Of a DNA stretch of 64,000 nucleotides, positions 27,829-37,808 are shown piece after piece (position 1 is the stretch's first letter; the number at the start of each line of letters is the position of its first letter). The notes under the pieces were generated by a model that was not told where the DNA came from, did no database searches, and worked only from the letters and a program-made list of their open reading frames with translations. The position numbers and the translations under genes were made by a program. Source of the DNA: Levilactobacillus fujinensis (GTDB lineage: Bacteria; Bacillota; Bacilli; Lactobacillales; Lactobacillaceae); assembly GCF_003946335.1 (NCBI RefSeq), contig NZ_RHNX01000005.1:1-64000 (forward strand), read 5' to 3'.

Positions 27829-28788
27829 CTAAATGGTGATATCGAACCAGAACGGGTAGGATTTGACGCCAACGTAGACATCAAAGAACCGACCACCCAT
27901 TTCTTCGCCGTCTAACTGCCCGTATTCGATGGCTGGAACGGTTAGGTGGACTTGTGTAGCTTGATAGTAGTGAACGGCCTTAGACGTTAAATGACGCTTA
28001 AATACTAAGCGTAAGGCTAGCCAAAGTAATTTGAAGAAATGTGGTTTTTCAATTACGACCAGATGTAGCTTGTGATCCGTGATGGTTGCGCCAGGAGCAA
28101 TACCGACACCGCCACCGAAGTAGGGATGATTGGTCGTGGTAACGAGAAAGGCATTGGGATAGATATCCCGTTGATTACCCACGTGAACGGTGAGGGTAAA
28201 GCCTGTTTGGTTGTAATAAACATCAAGTGCCGACGCTAAATAGGACAAAGACCCCATGTGATGTTTGTTGAGCCAAACCTTAGCTTTCGACTGATTCGCT
28301 TGTGAAATGATGGCCGCATCGAACCCAATGCCTAGGTTGTTGGTGAAGACACCACGTTCTTGCTTGATGGTTTCATCGTAACTGCCAATGTCGTAGTTGG
28401 TCGTGTGCGTACACTGAATAATCTGTTTCAGCGCATCTTCCCACTTCAAGGCCATTCCAGCTCCCCGGGCGAAATCGTTACCGGAACCAATGGGTAAGTA
28501 AGTCACCGGAATCGGGTATTGTCGTTGGAGCTGCGTTAGACCGTTAAGCGCCTCATGTAAGGTCCCGTCACCGCCAACGGCTAAGACGACCCAGTTTTGC
28601 TGGGGGTCATCCGGGATACGTTTGGCAAATTGCTCGCTCAAAAGGACGGCATGATTCGGATATTCCGAAATTGCTAGCTGGTAGGAGACCTGGGCGGCAT
28701 CGAGCTGCTCTTTGATTTCTGGCCACAGTGTACCGGCGCGGCCACTTCCTGCGTGCTCGTTTAGAATGATATAGAACTGGACACTCAC
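27829..28788 (-). CDS. Diacylglycerol/lipid kinase (YegS/DgkB family)
   Basis: 319 aa starting at GTG 28788 with AGAGGAG upstream. The ATP-binding motif GGDGTLHEALNGL is near residues 73-85 and LPIGSGNDFARG near 99-110, both typical of the DAGK catalytic domain. It phosphorylates diacylglycerol or a related lipid at the membrane, returning it to phospholipid synthesis or to lipoteichoic acid turnover. Transcribed alone on the minus strand. A -10-like TATAAT lies at 28821-28826 on the minus strand. Confidence 0.92.
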   Translation of the reverse strand: MSVQFYIILNEHAGSGRAGTLWPEIKEQLDAAQVSYQLAISEYPNHAVLLSEQFAKRIPDDPQQNWVVLAVGGDGTLHEALNGLTQLQRQYPIPVTYLPIGSGNDFARGAGMALKWEDALKQIIQCTHTTNYDIGSYDETIKQERGVFTNNLGIGFDAAIISQANQSKAKVWLNKHHMGSLSYLASALDVYYNQTGFTLTVHVGNQRDIYPNAFLVTTTNHPYFGGGVGIAPGATITDHKLHLVVIEKPHFFKLLWLALRLVFKRHLTSKAVHYYQATQVHLTVPAIEYGQLDGEEMGGRFFDVYVGVKSYPFWFDITI

Positions 28789-29066
28789 CGTACTGCTCCT
28801 CTCAAAATTTAATCCTTTTCATTATAAACGAAAACTTTAGTGGTGCCTAGTGATTCCAGCATAACTTTCCTTGGTCATAAGAAATTATGTAAAATTACAC
28901 CGGATTTTGCTTAGAATGACTGCAGTCCAACTCGGGTTGGGGGACTGTCACAATCGCGTGGAAAAGTTTAAGATGGTCAGGGGTTCAACACTTGTTGTAA
29001 AGAAAGACAAGTTTAAACGTGAGGGGACCAGAGATGAAACCAGATGCAGCTGGAAGGTGTGAACAC
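28789..29066. other. Intergenic region between lipid kinase and rnjA
   Basis: Upstream of the minus-strand lipid kinase gene is a TATAAT box on the minus strand (28821-28826). A 63-codon plus-strand ORF (28871-29062) has no ribosome site and no recognisable product. Otherwise nothing is seen. Confidence 0.4.
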
Positions 29067-29097
29067 AAAAAGAGCCTGAGCACTGAACTCAGACTCC
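29067..29097 (-). terminator. Rho-independent terminator of rnjA
   Basis: On the minus strand GAGTCTGAG and CTCAGGCTC flank a 7-base loop and lead into TTTTT. It lies 13 bases after the rnjA stop. Confidence 0.9.
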
Positions 29098-29109
29098 TAC
29101 TAACCAAAA

Positions 29110-30789
29110 TTACTTGGTCATAATAAACATTGGTAAAATCATTGGGTGCCGTTCCGTCTTTTCAAACAGGAAGTTTTGCAGATCATCGATAACGGCGTTA
29201 CGAATCGAAGCTTCGGTAGCCTTCGGATTGCGCATGGCCCGACGAATCGTCTGGAAGACGCGACGCCGACCTTCGTTAAGGAGCTCACCTGATTCACGCA
29301 TGTAGACAAATCCACGTGAAAGTAGGTCAGGGCCCGCCTTGATTTCCTGGTTCTTCAAATCGATGGTGGCAACGACAACGACAAGTCCTTCTTCGGACAA
29401 GAGTTGACGGTCGCGCAAGACGACATTTCCAATATCACCGATACCGGAACCGTCAATATAGACGTCCCCAGCGGTAAAGTGTCCCGCAACCCGGGCTGAG
29501 TCCTGAGTTAATGCCAGAACGTCCCCGTTTTGCAGGATGAAGCTGTGATCCAATGGCACACCGCACTGTTCTGCGAGCTCCGTGTGGATCTTTAACATCC
29601 GGTACTCACCGTGAATGGGCATAAAGAACTTAGGCTGCATGAGACGCAGCATTAACTTTTGCTCTTCTTGACCACCATGACCAGATGTATGAATGTTGTT
29701 GACCTTACCATGGATAACGTTAGCGCCGGCTTCTTCTAGTTCGTTGATGACCCGGTTGACCGAAATGGTGTTCCCAGGGATCGGGTTACTGGAGAAGACG
29801 ACCGTATCACCAGGTTGAATGGAAATTTGTCGGTGGGTACCGTTCGCAATTCGTGATAAGGCAGCCATAGGTTCACCTTGCGACCCGGTACATAGGATCA
29901 TGACCTTGTCAGCAGGAAGGGAACGAATAGCATTTGCATCGACTAAAGCCTCATCGGGGATGTTGAGATAACCCAGTTCCCGACCGTTAACGATGGCAGC
30001 TTCCATAGACCGACCAAAGACAGCAATCTTGCGTCCATGGGCCAACGCCGTTTCACAGGCGGTTTCAATCCGGGAAATGTTGGAAGCGAAGGTAGCAAAG
30101 ATAACCCGCCCTTCAACTTGGTCAAAAATCCGTCGAATCGATTTACCAACCCATTTTTCCGACTTGGTCCAGATTGGTCGTTCAGCGTTTGTGCTATCAG
30201 ACATTAAGCACAGCACGCCTTCTTCACCCAATCTAGCCATCTTTTGAAGATCAGGCGGCTGGTTCGTAACGGGAGTTAAGTCGAACTTATAGTCTCCCGT
30301 TTCCACGATTGTTCCGACCGGGGTATGAACGGCGACACCTAGAGTATCAGGAATCGAGTGAGTGGTTCGGAAGAAGGTGACGCTCATCTTCCGAAATTTG
30401 AGCACAGTGTCATCGTCAATTGTGTGTAGTTCAGTCGATTTAAGTAATCCGTGTTCTTCAAGCTTGTTCTTGATCAGTGCCAAGGCAAGCGGACCTGCGT
30501 AAACAGGAACGTTGAGTGCCTTTAATAAATAAGGAATACCGCCAATATGATCTTCATGGCCGTGGGTAATCACAAGCGCCTTGATTTTGGCTTGGTTTTC
30601 AACGAGGTATTGATAATCCGGAATGACATAGTCAATTCCAAGTAACTCGTCTTCGGGGAACTTAATTCCGGCATCAATCAGGATAATCTCGTCCTGAAAT
30701 TGAATGCCGTAAGTGTTTTTCCCAATTTCACCAAGTCCACCCACGCCAAAGATAGCGGCTTCGTTATTTTTGACGTTTAACTTGTTCAT
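29110..30789 (-). CDS. rnjA: Ribonuclease J1
   Basis: 559 aa. RNase J1 is a metallo-beta-lactamase/beta-CASP ribonuclease with 5'-3' exo- and endonuclease activity, the main mRNA decay enzyme of Firmicutes. The zinc motif HGHEDH is intact at residues 76-81, and later motifs ([21 protein letters not shown]) are complete. The start ATG overlaps the stop of rpoY (ATGA), an arrangement conserved with B. subtilis ykzG-ykqC, which supports the J1 assignment. The paralogue rnjB is at 51823-53676. Confidence 0.96.
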   Translation of the reverse strand: MNKLNVKNNEAAIFGVGGLGEIGKNTYGIQFQDEIILIDAGIKFPEDELLGIDYVIPDYQYLVENQAKIKALVITHGHEDHIGGIPYLLKALNVPVYAGPLALALIKNKLEEHGLLKSTELHTIDDDTVLKFRKMSVTFFRTTHSIPDTLGVAVHTPVGTIVETGDYKFDLTPVTNQPPDLQKMARLGEEGVLCLMSDSTNAERPIWTKSEKWVGKSIRRIFDQVEGRVIFATFASNISRIETACETALAHGRKIAVFGRSMEAAIVNGRELGYLNIPDEALVDANAIRSLPADKVMILCTGSQGEPMAALSRIANGTHRQISIQPGDTVVFSSNPIPGNTISVNRVINELEEAGANVIHGKVNNIHTSGHGGQEEQKLMLRLMQPKFFMPIHGEYRMLKIHTELAEQCGVPLDHSFILQNGDVLALTQDSARVAGHFTAGDVYIDGSGIGDIGNVVLRDRQLLSEEGLVVVVATIDLKNQEIKAGPDLLSRGFVYMRESGELLNEGRRRVFQTIRRAMRNPKATEASIRNAVIDDLQNFLFEKTERHPMILPMFIMTK

Positions 30790-31004
30790 TCATTGAACTC
30801 CGTTAATTTGTAATTCGGATTCTCTTGTTCGTAAGCCAATGTTTTACCTTCGATGGCTTCGATGAATTCGATATTGTGTTCCGTATGAGCTTCCACAAGT
30901 GCCCGGGCTTCAACTTCTGCTGGGGCTTCCAGGTAAAGTGAATGCGTATCCTCGCGCTTAGGATTCCGCTTTTTATCATTTTGGTAATAGACTTTGTAAA
31001 TCAC
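30786..31004 (-). CDS. rpoY: RNA polymerase epsilon subunit
   Basis: 72 aa from GTG 31004, giving [12 protein letters not shown] as in other family members; AAGGAG lies 8 bases upstream. The in-frame TTG at 31010 is too close to that site. It is the small auxiliary subunit (formerly DUF1447/YkzG) that binds the core RNA polymerase of Firmicutes. The protein is short and charged with the typical [19 protein letters not shown] core. Overlaps rnjA by four bases and is co-transcribed with it. Confidence 0.93.
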   Translation of the reverse strand: MIYKVYYQNDKKRNPKREDTHSLYLEAPAEVEARALVEAHTEHNIEFIEAIEGKTLAYEQENPNYKLTEFNE

Positions 31005-31112
31005 AGACAAAACTCCTTTTAATTTTAAACGATTTAACTCGCTAATCGTGAGTGAACAGCGAATTATTTATGTCCTGCCGAACTGCGGGTTGCTTACACA
31101 ACAATTAGCACA

Positions 31113-31121
31113 ATTTTAGCA
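31113..31121 (-). promoter_or_regulatory. Extended -10 promoter of rpoY-rnjA
   Basis: On the minus strand the sequence reads TGCTAAAAT, an extended -10 box, about 110 bases upstream of rpoY. No strong -35 is seen. Confidence 0.45.
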
Positions 31122-31206
31122 TAATTTCAGCCACTTGTATAGAAGTACCCCTAGACGACAAAACATGCTATGATTAAACTAGCGTGAAGTGAACGGAGGA
31201 GACGCC

Positions 31207-31704
31207 ATGGCTCTAATAGTAGAAGTCATTATTGGCATCATCATTGCCTTTATTATTTATGAAATGATTCGCCGTATGATTGTTCAGCGAGCGACGCGAA
31301 TGGTGCGGCGGTCTGCAGAGGATGATACGGATGTGGCAGTTAAAGCAGCTTTACAGCGCCTGGTGAACGATGATGTTTTATCAGAAGACGAGTGTGTACT
31401 GCAGCCAACAGAGACGGTCGCCGATGTGTGGGGCCGTGGAGTCATGGCCTTTGAGTACACAATGCCCAGTGGTATCGACACGGAACGGCGGTTGTCCGCA
31501 CTCGAAGCGGCTTTCAATGAAGCTTTGGCCAGTTTTAGTGCGGATCATCAGGTCAAAGCGGTGGTTGCGGGACCGGCTTTTGTCGTCAGCGATATTTGGG
31601 TCTATGAAGGGCACCTCCACGTCGACGTGGCAAACTTAATGAACGAGTCAACGGTTGAATATTTAAAAGACCTCAAGAAGTTAAATGATCCTGCTGTGAA
31701 ATGA
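31207..31704 (+). CDS. Membrane-anchored protein of unknown function
   Basis: 165 aa from ATG 31207 (GGAGGA at 31195-31200; an upstream in-frame start is rejected). Residues 2-20 form one hydrophobic segment (LIVEVIIGIIIAFIIYEM) followed by a basic stretch (RRMIVQRATRMVRR), so the C-terminal domain should be cytoplasmic. That domain mixes helices and strands and has no motif I recognise. It is transcribed away from rpoY and converges on def, with its own terminator. Function unknown. Confidence 0.75.
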   Translation: MALIVEVIIGIIIAFIIYEMIRRMIVQRATRMVRRSAEDDTDVAVKAALQRLVNDDVLSEDECVLQPTETVADVWGRGVMAFEYTMPSGIDTERRLSALEAAFNEALASFSADHQVKAVVAGPAFVVSDIWVYEGHLHVDVANLMNESTVEYLKDLKKLNDPAVK

Positions 31705-31764
31705 TGCACTATATATGGAAGAAACAGGTTTATCTTTTCGTAATAAAAAGAGTTCTGCTATTGA

Positions 31765-31820
31765 AAATAGGCATCGTAATCGATTGTTCCTAGGGAACTT
31801 GATTACGATACCTATTTTTT
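31765..31820. terminator. Long terminator hairpin between the membrane protein gene and def
   Basis: A 17-bp stem with a single G-U pair (31765-31781 with 31801-31817) encloses an inner GTTCC/GGAAC hairpin and ends in TTTTTT. It probably serves both convergent genes. Confidence 0.9.
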
Positions 31821-31982
31821 TAATTGGGAACTGATAACATAGGTGAAAACTTACGCAAGCTAGATCGTGAAACACACAGTAGGGGAATATCCTTACTAAA
31901 CGGTAGGGAAGTTTACTTACCTACTATGAGATGTAAGCCACCTAAAAATATTGGTGTCAGCCACAAACAATTTGTGCATAAA

Positions 31983-32543
31983 TTACTCAATCATAATCAT
32001 GTCATCGTCATGTGTAAACGGTTGGTCTTTATTGATGTGATCGTAGAAGAGCATCCCGTGCAAGTGATCGATTTCGTGCTGACAAACGATAGCCGGGTAG
32101 TTCTTCAAGCGTAACTGGTGCTTTTCGCCGTTCACATCATAGTAGCGTAAAGTGATGCGATCGTGACGGCGGACAAATCCGGGAACGTCTTTGTCGACGG
32201 AAAGACAACCCTCACCTTCAGTCAAAGCACCTTCCTGAACGGATTCAGAGACGATGACTGGATTGATGATGACATCGGTAAAGGGTGACTTGCCATCTTT
32301 TTCGGTAGGTGGAACCAAGACGGAGGCCATCTTTTTGGAGACGCCAACTTGCGGCGCTGCCAAGCCAACACCGGCCCGCAAACCGTATTCTTTACATTGT
32401 TCGGGGTCCTGAGAGACCACCAAATATTCCATTAAGTCCTTAGCGAGCTGTTGATCTTCCTCTGAGAGAGGGAAGATCACGTCTGCTGCTTCTTGTCGTA
32501 AGACGGGATCACCGTCGCGGACAATATCTTTCATGAGAAACAA
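31983..32543 (-). CDS. def: Peptide deformylase
   Basis: 186 aa if translation starts at TTG 32543 (MFLMKDIVRDGDP), which is 7 bases from GGAGGT; ATG 32549 is only 1-2 bases from it and ATG 32534 is 16 away. It removes the formyl group from the N-terminal Met of new proteins. The three metal-site motifs are present: GVGLAAPQ, EGCLSV and QHEIDHLHG, with insertions typical of the type 2 enzyme of Gram-positives. It is transcribed alone, divergent from the pdh operon. Confidence 0.95.
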   Translation of the reverse strand: MFLMKDIVRDGDPVLRQEAADVIFPLSEEDQQLAKDLMEYLVVSQDPEQCKEYGLRAGVGLAAPQVGVSKKMASVLVPPTEKDGKSPFTDVIINPVIVSESVQEGALTEGEGCLSVDKDVPGFVRRHDRITLRYYDVNGEKHQLRLKNYPAIVCQHEIDHLHGMLFYDHINKDQPFTHDDDMIMIE

Positions 32544-32618
32544 AAGCATTACCTCCGCAAAAAAATATTGTTAGTTACCATTCATTTTAACATACCCACT
32601 GGGAGAAATGAAATGAAA

Positions 32619-32632
32619 AGAAAACGGTTTCT
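32619..32632. promoter_or_regulatory. cre-like site in the def-pdhA spacer
   Basis: AGAAAACGGTTTCT matches the cre consensus at 12 of 14 positions and is itself a near palindrome. It could mediate CcpA control of pdhABCD or def. Confidence 0.4.
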
Positions 32633-32674
32633 ATTTTCAAAAAAAGTGGAAAGTAAAAAATCACAACGCGCCGT

Positions 32675-32694
32675 AGGGATTTAGCCTAATCCCT
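32675..32694. promoter_or_regulatory. Hairpin upstream of the pdh promoter
   Basis: AGGGATT and AATCCCT form a 7-bp perfect inverted repeat with a 6-base centre, 22 bases upstream of the -35 box; possible operator. Confidence 0.35.
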
Positions 32695-32716
32695 TTATCT
32701 GTCCACATGAAAGGGC

Positions 32717-32745
32717 TTGCATGGCTTCTGAAAAAATGGTACTTT
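32717..32745 (+). promoter_or_regulatory. Promoter of pdhABCD
   Basis: TTGCAT (32717-32722), 17-base spacer, TACTTT (32740-32745) preceded by TGG, so an extended -10. It gives a leader of about 70 bases. Confidence 0.55.
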
Positions 32746-32822
32746 ATAAACGTAGTCAGGAAACGCAACGTTAACTCACTCTGGTTAACAATTTCATATC
32801 AAGTGAAAGGAAAGTGTTACTT

Positions 32823-33938
32823 ATGGCTAATGGAAGCAAACAGATTGTAGACTTTGCCAAGATCAAAGCTACGATGGCTGACCCATATAAGCACCCAGTT
32901 CAAGTCATCGATCGTGAAGGCAAGGTTGTTGATCCAGACACGTTGGCGAAATATTCAGATGACCAACTTGTTGACTTCATGAAGAAAATGGTTTGGGAGC
33001 GTACGTTACACGAACAAACAATGAACTTCTCACGTCAGGGTCGCCTCGGTTTCTATGCTCCAACTGCCGGTGAGGAAGCTAGTGAAATGGGAAGTGTTAC
33101 TGCATTTAAGGAACAAGACTTCCTGTTACCAGCTTACCGTGATTTGCCACAAATGATTCAACACGGGACTACCGTTGCAAAAGGTTTCTTATGGTCCAAA
33201 GGTCATGTTGAAGGCAATCAACATGAAAATCCAAACATGTTATTCCCACAAATCATCATTGGCGCGCAATACGTTGAAACCGCCGGTGTTGCTTTAGGGA
33301 TTAAGAAGAACAAAGATGAAGACCGCGTTGCCTTCGTCTACACCGGTGATGGTGGGACATCACAAGGTGACTGGTACGAAGGGGTTAACTTTACCAGTGC
33401 TTTCCAAGCACCAGCTGTCTTCTTCGTTCAAAACAATGGTTGGGCAATTTCCGTACCACGTCGCAAGCAAACCGCAGCTGAGACGTTGGCACAAAAAGCC
33501 GTTGCCATGGGTGTTCCTTCCGTCCAAGTTGATGGGATGGATATCGTGGCTGTTCACGAAGTTTCTAAAGCTGCTCGTGAATTTGCTGCAGCCGGGAATG
33601 GTCCAGTTGTTATTGAAACATTGACTTACCGTTACGGTGCTCACTCCTCTGCTGGTGATGATCCTTCTCGTTACCGGACTAAGGAAGAAGAAAAGCCTTG
33701 GTTCGATGCTGATCCACTGATTCGTTTACGGAAGGTCTTAACTGACAAGGGCGTTTGGTCACAAGATCAAGAAGACAAGTTAGTTGACGAATACAAAGAC
33801 GAATTTAAGGGAGCAATGAAGGAAGCTGAAGCAGCACCTGCACAAAAGGTTTCTGACTTCTTGAAGTGGACTTACAATGTGCCTACTCCAGCTGTTAAGA
33901 AGCAAATTGCAGAATTCGAAGCAAAGGAGTCGAAGTAA
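32823..33938 (+). CDS. pdhA: Pyruvate dehydrogenase E1 component, alpha subunit
   Basis: 371 aa from ATG 32823. With PdhB it decarboxylates pyruvate using thiamine diphosphate and passes the acetyl group to the E2 lipoyl arm. The ThDP motif GDGGTSQGDWYEGVNF lies near residues 178-193, and the phosphorylation-loop-like segment YRYGAHSSAGDDPSRYR near 270-286. First gene of a four-gene operon; the codon use is that of a highly expressed gene. GAAAGGAAA precedes the start. Confidence 0.96.
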   Translation: MANGSKQIVDFAKIKATMADPYKHPVQVIDREGKVVDPDTLAKYSDDQLVDFMKKMVWERTLHEQTMNFSRQGRLGFYAPTAGEEASEMGSVTAFKEQDFLLPAYRDLPQMIQHGTTVAKGFLWSKGHVEGNQHENPNMLFPQIIIGAQYVETAGVALGIKKNKDEDRVAFVYTGDGGTSQGDWYEGVNFTSAFQAPAVFFVQNNGWAISVPRRKQTAAETLAQKAVAMGVPSVQVDGMDIVAVHEVSKAAREFAAAGNGPVVIETLTYRYGAHSSAGDDPSRYRTKEEEKPWFDADPLIRLRKVLTDKGVWSQDQEDKLVDEYKDEFKGAMKEAEAAPAQKVSDFLKWTYNVPTPAVKKQIAEFEAKESK

Positions 33939-33940
33939 TC

Positions 33941-34918
33941 ATGGCTAAAATGACGTATATCAAAGCGATCACTTCTGGTCTGGATCAAGTTTTGAAAGAC
34001 GATCCTAAGACGTTGATCTTCGGTGAAGACGTTGGTAAAAACGGTGGTGTGTTCCGGACAACTGTTGATTTACAAGACAAGTACGGTGAAGACCGGGTTT
34101 TCGATACGCCATTAGCTGAATCTGGGATTCTTGGATTAGCTATTGGGTTATCTTTAACTGGTTGGCGGCCAATTCCTGAAATTCAATTCATGGGCTTTAC
34201 GTTCGAAGCAATGGATGGGATTGTTGGGCAATTAGCTCGTGATCACTACCGTTTTGGTGGCCAAAAGAACTTCCCTGTTACTGTACGGACACCATTTGGT
34301 GGTGGGACTCATACCGCTGAAATGCATGCCGACAACTTGGAAAACTACTTCGTTAGTACCCCAGGCCTGCGGGTTGTAACACCTGCTAACCCATACGATG
34401 CTAAGGGATTAGTTATCTCCGCTGTTGAAAGCGACGATCCAGTTCTATTCATGGAAAACTTGAAACTTTATCGTTCAATGAAGGATGAAGTTCCAGATGA
34501 AAAGTATACGGTTCCGTTAGATACTGCCAAGGTTGTTCGCGAAGGTACTGATGTAACGATCGTTGCTTACAGTGCTGAAGTTAACGAATCCTTAGCCGCT
34601 GCTGATGCTTTGGCAAAAGACAACATTTCCGCTGAAGTTATTGACTTACGTTCACTGTCACCAATTGACACGGACACGATCTTTGCTTCTGTTGATAAGA
34701 CCCACAAGGTTGTTATTGTGCAAGAAGCACAGCGGATGGCTGGTGTCGGTGCCGTAGTGGCTTCTGACATTGCTGAAGAAAAGATCATGTCCTTGGACGC
34801 CCCAATCGGCCGGGTAGCTGCGCCAGATAGCATTTACCCATTTGCCCAAGCTGAAAATGATTGGATTCCAAATGCCGATGACATTGAAGCCAAGGTACGC
34901 GAAATCGTCAACTACTAA
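33941..34918 (+). CDS. pdhB: Pyruvate dehydrogenase E1 component, beta subunit
   Basis: 325 aa, standard length. It holds the pyrimidine-binding half of the ThDP site (FGEDVGKNGGVFRTT near residues 26-40, FDTPLAESGILGLAIG near 59-74) and the C-terminal transketolase domain (EAQRMAGVGAVVASDI). It starts 3 bases after the pdhA stop. The AAAGGAG Shine-Dalgarno sequence lies inside the end of pdhA. Confidence 0.97.
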   Translation: MAKMTYIKAITSGLDQVLKDDPKTLIFGEDVGKNGGVFRTTVDLQDKYGEDRVFDTPLAESGILGLAIGLSLTGWRPIPEIQFMGFTFEAMDGIVGQLARDHYRFGGQKNFPVTVRTPFGGGTHTAEMHADNLENYFVSTPGLRVVTPANPYDAKGLVISAVESDDPVLFMENLKLYRSMKDEVPDEKYTVPLDTAKVVREGTDVTIVAYSAEVNESLAAADALAKDNISAEVIDLRSLSPIDTDTIFASVDKTHKVVIVQEAQRMAGVGAVVASDIAEEKIMSLDAPIGRVAAPDSIYPFAQAENDWIPNADDIEAKVREIVNY

Positions 34919-34991
34919 TTTAAATCTAATTAAACGATAAAAAACGATGTGGGAGACATCCTGCATTAGATGAAAGAAAGGAAGTTTTCCC

Positions 34992-36326
34992 ATGGCTTAT
35001 ACGTTCAAACTCCCTGAGCTTGGTGAAGGAATGGCCGAAGGTGAAATTTCTTCATGGCTTGTTAAAGAAGGAGACACTGTTAAGGAAGACGACACATTAG
35101 TCGAAATCCAAAACGATAAGTCTGTTTCGGAATTACCATCACCAGTTGATGGCACTATTTCACAAATTGTTGCACAAGAGGGGGACACCGTTGAAATTGG
35201 TGATCCACTGATTGTGATTGATGACGGTTCAGATACACCACCTGACTTAGGCAAGGGTGGGGATGAAGCCGCTGCTGCTCCAGCTGAAGAAGCTGCTCCA
35301 GAACCAGCTGCTGCCCCAGCACCTGCTGCCGCACCTGCTCCAGCTCCAGCCGCTGCACCTACGGGTGTTCCAGCTGCTTCTGACCCGAATAAGTTAGTTT
35401 TGGCAATGCCTTCCGTTCGTCAATACGCACGGGACAAGGGCGTTGACATTACCTTGGTTGCCCCAACTGGGAACCATGGTCAAATCTTGAAGGCTGACAT
35501 CGACAACTTTAATGGTGCCGCTGCACCTGCTGCACCTGCTGCAGCCGCTGCTCCAGCTGCTACTTCTGAAGGCAAAGCCACTACTGGCCAAGCTATCAAG
35601 CCTTGGAAGTCTGACCAACCAGATCTGGAAACTCGTGAACCAATGTCAGCTATGCGGAAGATCATTGCCAAGAGCATGCGGACCTCCAAAGATATTGCGC
35701 CACATGTTACCTCATTCGATGAAGTTGAAGTTTCTGCTTTGATGGCTAACCGGAAGAAGTACAAGCAAGCCGCTGCTGATAAGGACATTCACTTGACCTT
35801 CTTACCTTACATGGTTAAGGCTTTGGTTGCCGTTATGAAGGAATTCCCTGAATTGAACGCATCTATCGATGACACGACTCAGGAAATTGTTTACAAGCAC
35901 TACTACAACATTGGTATCGCTACCAACACTGATGATGGTCTTTACGTACCAAACATCAAGGCTGCCGATTCCAAGGGTATGTTTGAAATTGCTAAGGAAA
36001 TTAGTGATAACACCCAAGCTGCTTACGACAAGAAGTTGAGTCCTGCTTCCATGGCCGGTGGTTCAATCACCATCAGTAACGTTGGCTCAATTGGTGGTGG
36101 CTGGTTCACACCAGTTATCAACCAACCTGAAGTTGCTATCTTAGGTGTTGGCCGGATTGAAAAGGCACCTTACGTTAACGATGATGGTGACATTGTTGTT
36201 GGCCGGATGTTGAAGATTTCCTTGAGTTACGACCACCGTTTGATCGATGGCGCCTTAGCTCAAAATGTTTTGAACAAGTTCAAGGCATTGCTTCACGATC
36301 CAGAATTACTGTTAATGGAAGGGTAG
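34992..36326 (+). CDS. pdhC: Dihydrolipoamide acetyltransferase (PDH E2)
   Basis: 444 aa. Order: one lipoyl domain (residues 1-80, lipoyl Lys43 in IQNDKSVSE), an Ala/Pro-rich swinging linker (about 88-130), the E1/E3-binding domain (about 137-178, [15 protein letters not shown]), a second Ala/Pro linker, and the catalytic domain with the active-site His415 in [10 protein letters not shown]. It forms the core of the complex. It follows pdhB after 73 bases with its own GAAAGGAAG site. Confidence 0.97.
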   Translation: MAYTFKLPELGEGMAEGEISSWLVKEGDTVKEDDTLVEIQNDKSVSELPSPVDGTISQIVAQEGDTVEIGDPLIVIDDGSDTPPDLGKGGDEAAAAPAEEAAPEPAAAPAPAAAPAPAPAAAPTGVPAASDPNKLVLAMPSVRQYARDKGVDITLVAPTGNHGQILKADIDNFNGAAAPAAPAAAAAPAATSEGKATTGQAIKPWKSDQPDLETREPMSAMRKIIAKSMRTSKDIAPHVTSFDEVEVSALMANRKKYKQAAADKDIHLTFLPYMVKALVAVMKEFPELNASIDDTTQEIVYKHYYNIGIATNTDDGLYVPNIKAADSKGMFEIAKEISDNTQAAYDKKLSPASMAGGSITISNVGSIGGGWFTPVINQPEVAILGVGRIEKAPYVNDDGDIVVGRMLKISLSYDHRLIDGALAQNVLNKFKALLHDPELLLMEG

Positions 36327-36333
36327 GAAAAAT

Positions 36334-37761
36334 ATGGCAGATGTTGAAAAAAAGGACACCGTCATCATCGGTGCCGGACCCGGCGGCTACGTTGCCGCAA
36401 TTCGGGCTTCTGAATTAGGCCAAAAGGTCACTTTAGTCGAAAAATCCGATACGCTTGGTGGTGTCTGCTTAAACGTTGGCTGTGTTCCTTCTAAGGCCTT
36501 AATTCAAGCCGGTCACCGTTTGGAACAAGCTAAAGACGGTTCGACTTACGGAATTTCTACGGAATCAGCCGTTATTGACTTTAAGAAGACACAAGACTGG
36601 AAGCAGACTAAGGTTGTTGATCGGATGACCAGCGGCGTTAAGATGCTGATGAAGAAGCACCACGTTGACGTTGTTAACGGGGAAGCTGTCTTTTTAAGCG
36701 ATACCCAATTACGGGTAATGCCTACGGGCGAAAAGCAGTTCATGTCTACTGATACTGGTCAGACTTTCGAATTCAATAATATTATTATTGCTTCCGGGTC
36801 ACATCCAATCGAAATCCCTGGCTTCAAATTTGATGGCCGGGTTATCGACTCTACTGGTGGTTTGAACTTGCCTGAAATTCCTAAAGAATTCGTTGTTATT
36901 GGTGGGGGTTATGTTGGGACCGAATTAGCTGGTGCTTACGCTAGCTTAGGTGCTCACGTAACAATCATTGAAGGAACGAAGTCAATTCTGCCTAACTTCG
37001 AAAAGGACATGGTTTCCGTTGTCTTGAAGAAGTTGAAGAAGAAGGGCGTTGATGTCATCACCAGCGCTATGGCTAAGGGTTCTACCCAAGACGACAAGAG
37101 TGTTAGTGTGACTTACGCCGTTGACGGTAAAGAATCTACCATCAAGGCGGACTATTGCATGGTTACCGTTGGTCGTCGGCCAAACACTGATGACTTAGGC
37201 TTGGAATACACCAAGGTTAAGTTGAATGACCATGGTCAAATCGAAGTTGATAACCAAGGTCGGACTGCCTCAGAACACATCTGGGCAGTTGGTGACGTTG
37301 TTCCTGGTGCTGCATTGGCTCACAAGGCCTTTGCTGAAGCTAAGACTGCCGCTGGCGCTATCTCTGGTAAGAAGACGGCTAATGACTGGTTAAGTGTTCC
37401 AGCTGTTTGCTTCTCCGATCCTGAAATTGCAACGGTCGGTTACAGCGAAGCTGCTGCCAAGGATAAGGGTATCAAGGTTAAGACTGCGAAGTTCCCATTT
37501 GCTGGGAATGCACGTGCCGTTTCATTGGATGCTCCTGATGGCTTTGTTCGGTTCATCTACACGGATGACGACAACAAGAACATCGTGGGTGCCGAAGCGG
37601 TTGGCCCTGAAGCTAGCACGATGGCCGGTGAACTCTCAATCATCGTTAACGACGGCTTGAACGTTGAAGACGTTGCGTTGACTATTCATCCACACCCAAC
37701 GTTAAATGAACCAATCCAAGAAACCGCAGATATCGCGATGGGCTTCCCAACGCATATCTAA
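36334..37761 (+). CDS. pdhD: Dihydrolipoamide dehydrogenase (PDH E3)
   Basis: 475 aa. It reoxidises the lipoyl arm of E2 with FAD and NAD+. FAD-binding GAGPGGY is at residues 13-19, the redox disulfide is Cys45/Cys50 (GGVCLNVGC), the NAD site is IGGGYVGTE near 190, and the C-terminal catalytic His is in IHPHPTLNE. Last gene of the operon; 7 bases after pdhC and followed by a terminator. Confidence 0.97.
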   Translation: MADVEKKDTVIIGAGPGGYVAAIRASELGQKVTLVEKSDTLGGVCLNVGCVPSKALIQAGHRLEQAKDGSTYGISTESAVIDFKKTQDWKQTKVVDRMTSGVKMLMKKHHVDVVNGEAVFLSDTQLRVMPTGEKQFMSTDTGQTFEFNNIIIASGSHPIEIPGFKFDGRVIDSTGGLNLPEIPKEFVVIGGGYVGTELAGAYASLGAHVTIIEGTKSILPNFEKDMVSVVLKKLKKKGVDVITSAMAKGSTQDDKSVSVTYAVDGKESTIKADYCMVTVGRRPNTDDLGLEYTKVKLNDHGQIEVDNQGRTASEHIWAVGDVVPGAALAHKAFAEAKTAAGAISGKKTANDWLSVPAVCFSDPEIATVGYSEAAAKDKGIKVKTAKFPFAGNARAVSLDAPDGFVRFIYTDDDNKNIVGAEAVGPEASTMAGELSIIVNDGLNVEDVALTIHPHPTLNEPIQETADIAMGFPTHI

Positions 37762-37779
37762 AGCGACTATTGAATTTGA

Positions 37780-37808
37780 AAAGGATCTCCGCTTGCGGGG
37801 GTCCTTTT
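37780..37808 (+). terminator. Rho-independent terminator of pdhABCD
   Basis: AAGGAtcTCCGC pairs with GCGGgggTCCTT, followed by TTT. Confidence 0.75.

Noticed and set aside
28871-29062. 63-codon plus-strand ORF upstream of rnjA's terminator
   Set aside because: No ribosome site, no recognisable composition or domain, and it lies in the spacer between two minus-strand genes.
31824-32114. 96-codon plus-strand ORF between the membrane protein gene and def
   Set aside because: It runs antisense into the conserved C-terminal part of def and has no Shine-Dalgarno sequence.
35270-35570. Repeated Ala/Pro codons as a DNA repeat
   Set aside because: Normal swinging-arm linkers of the E2 subunit.
35155-35788. 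Antisense ORFs opposite pdhC with Gln/Leu- or Ala-rich translations
   Set aside because: They mirror the Ala/Pro linker codons of pdhC on the other strand and have no start signals.
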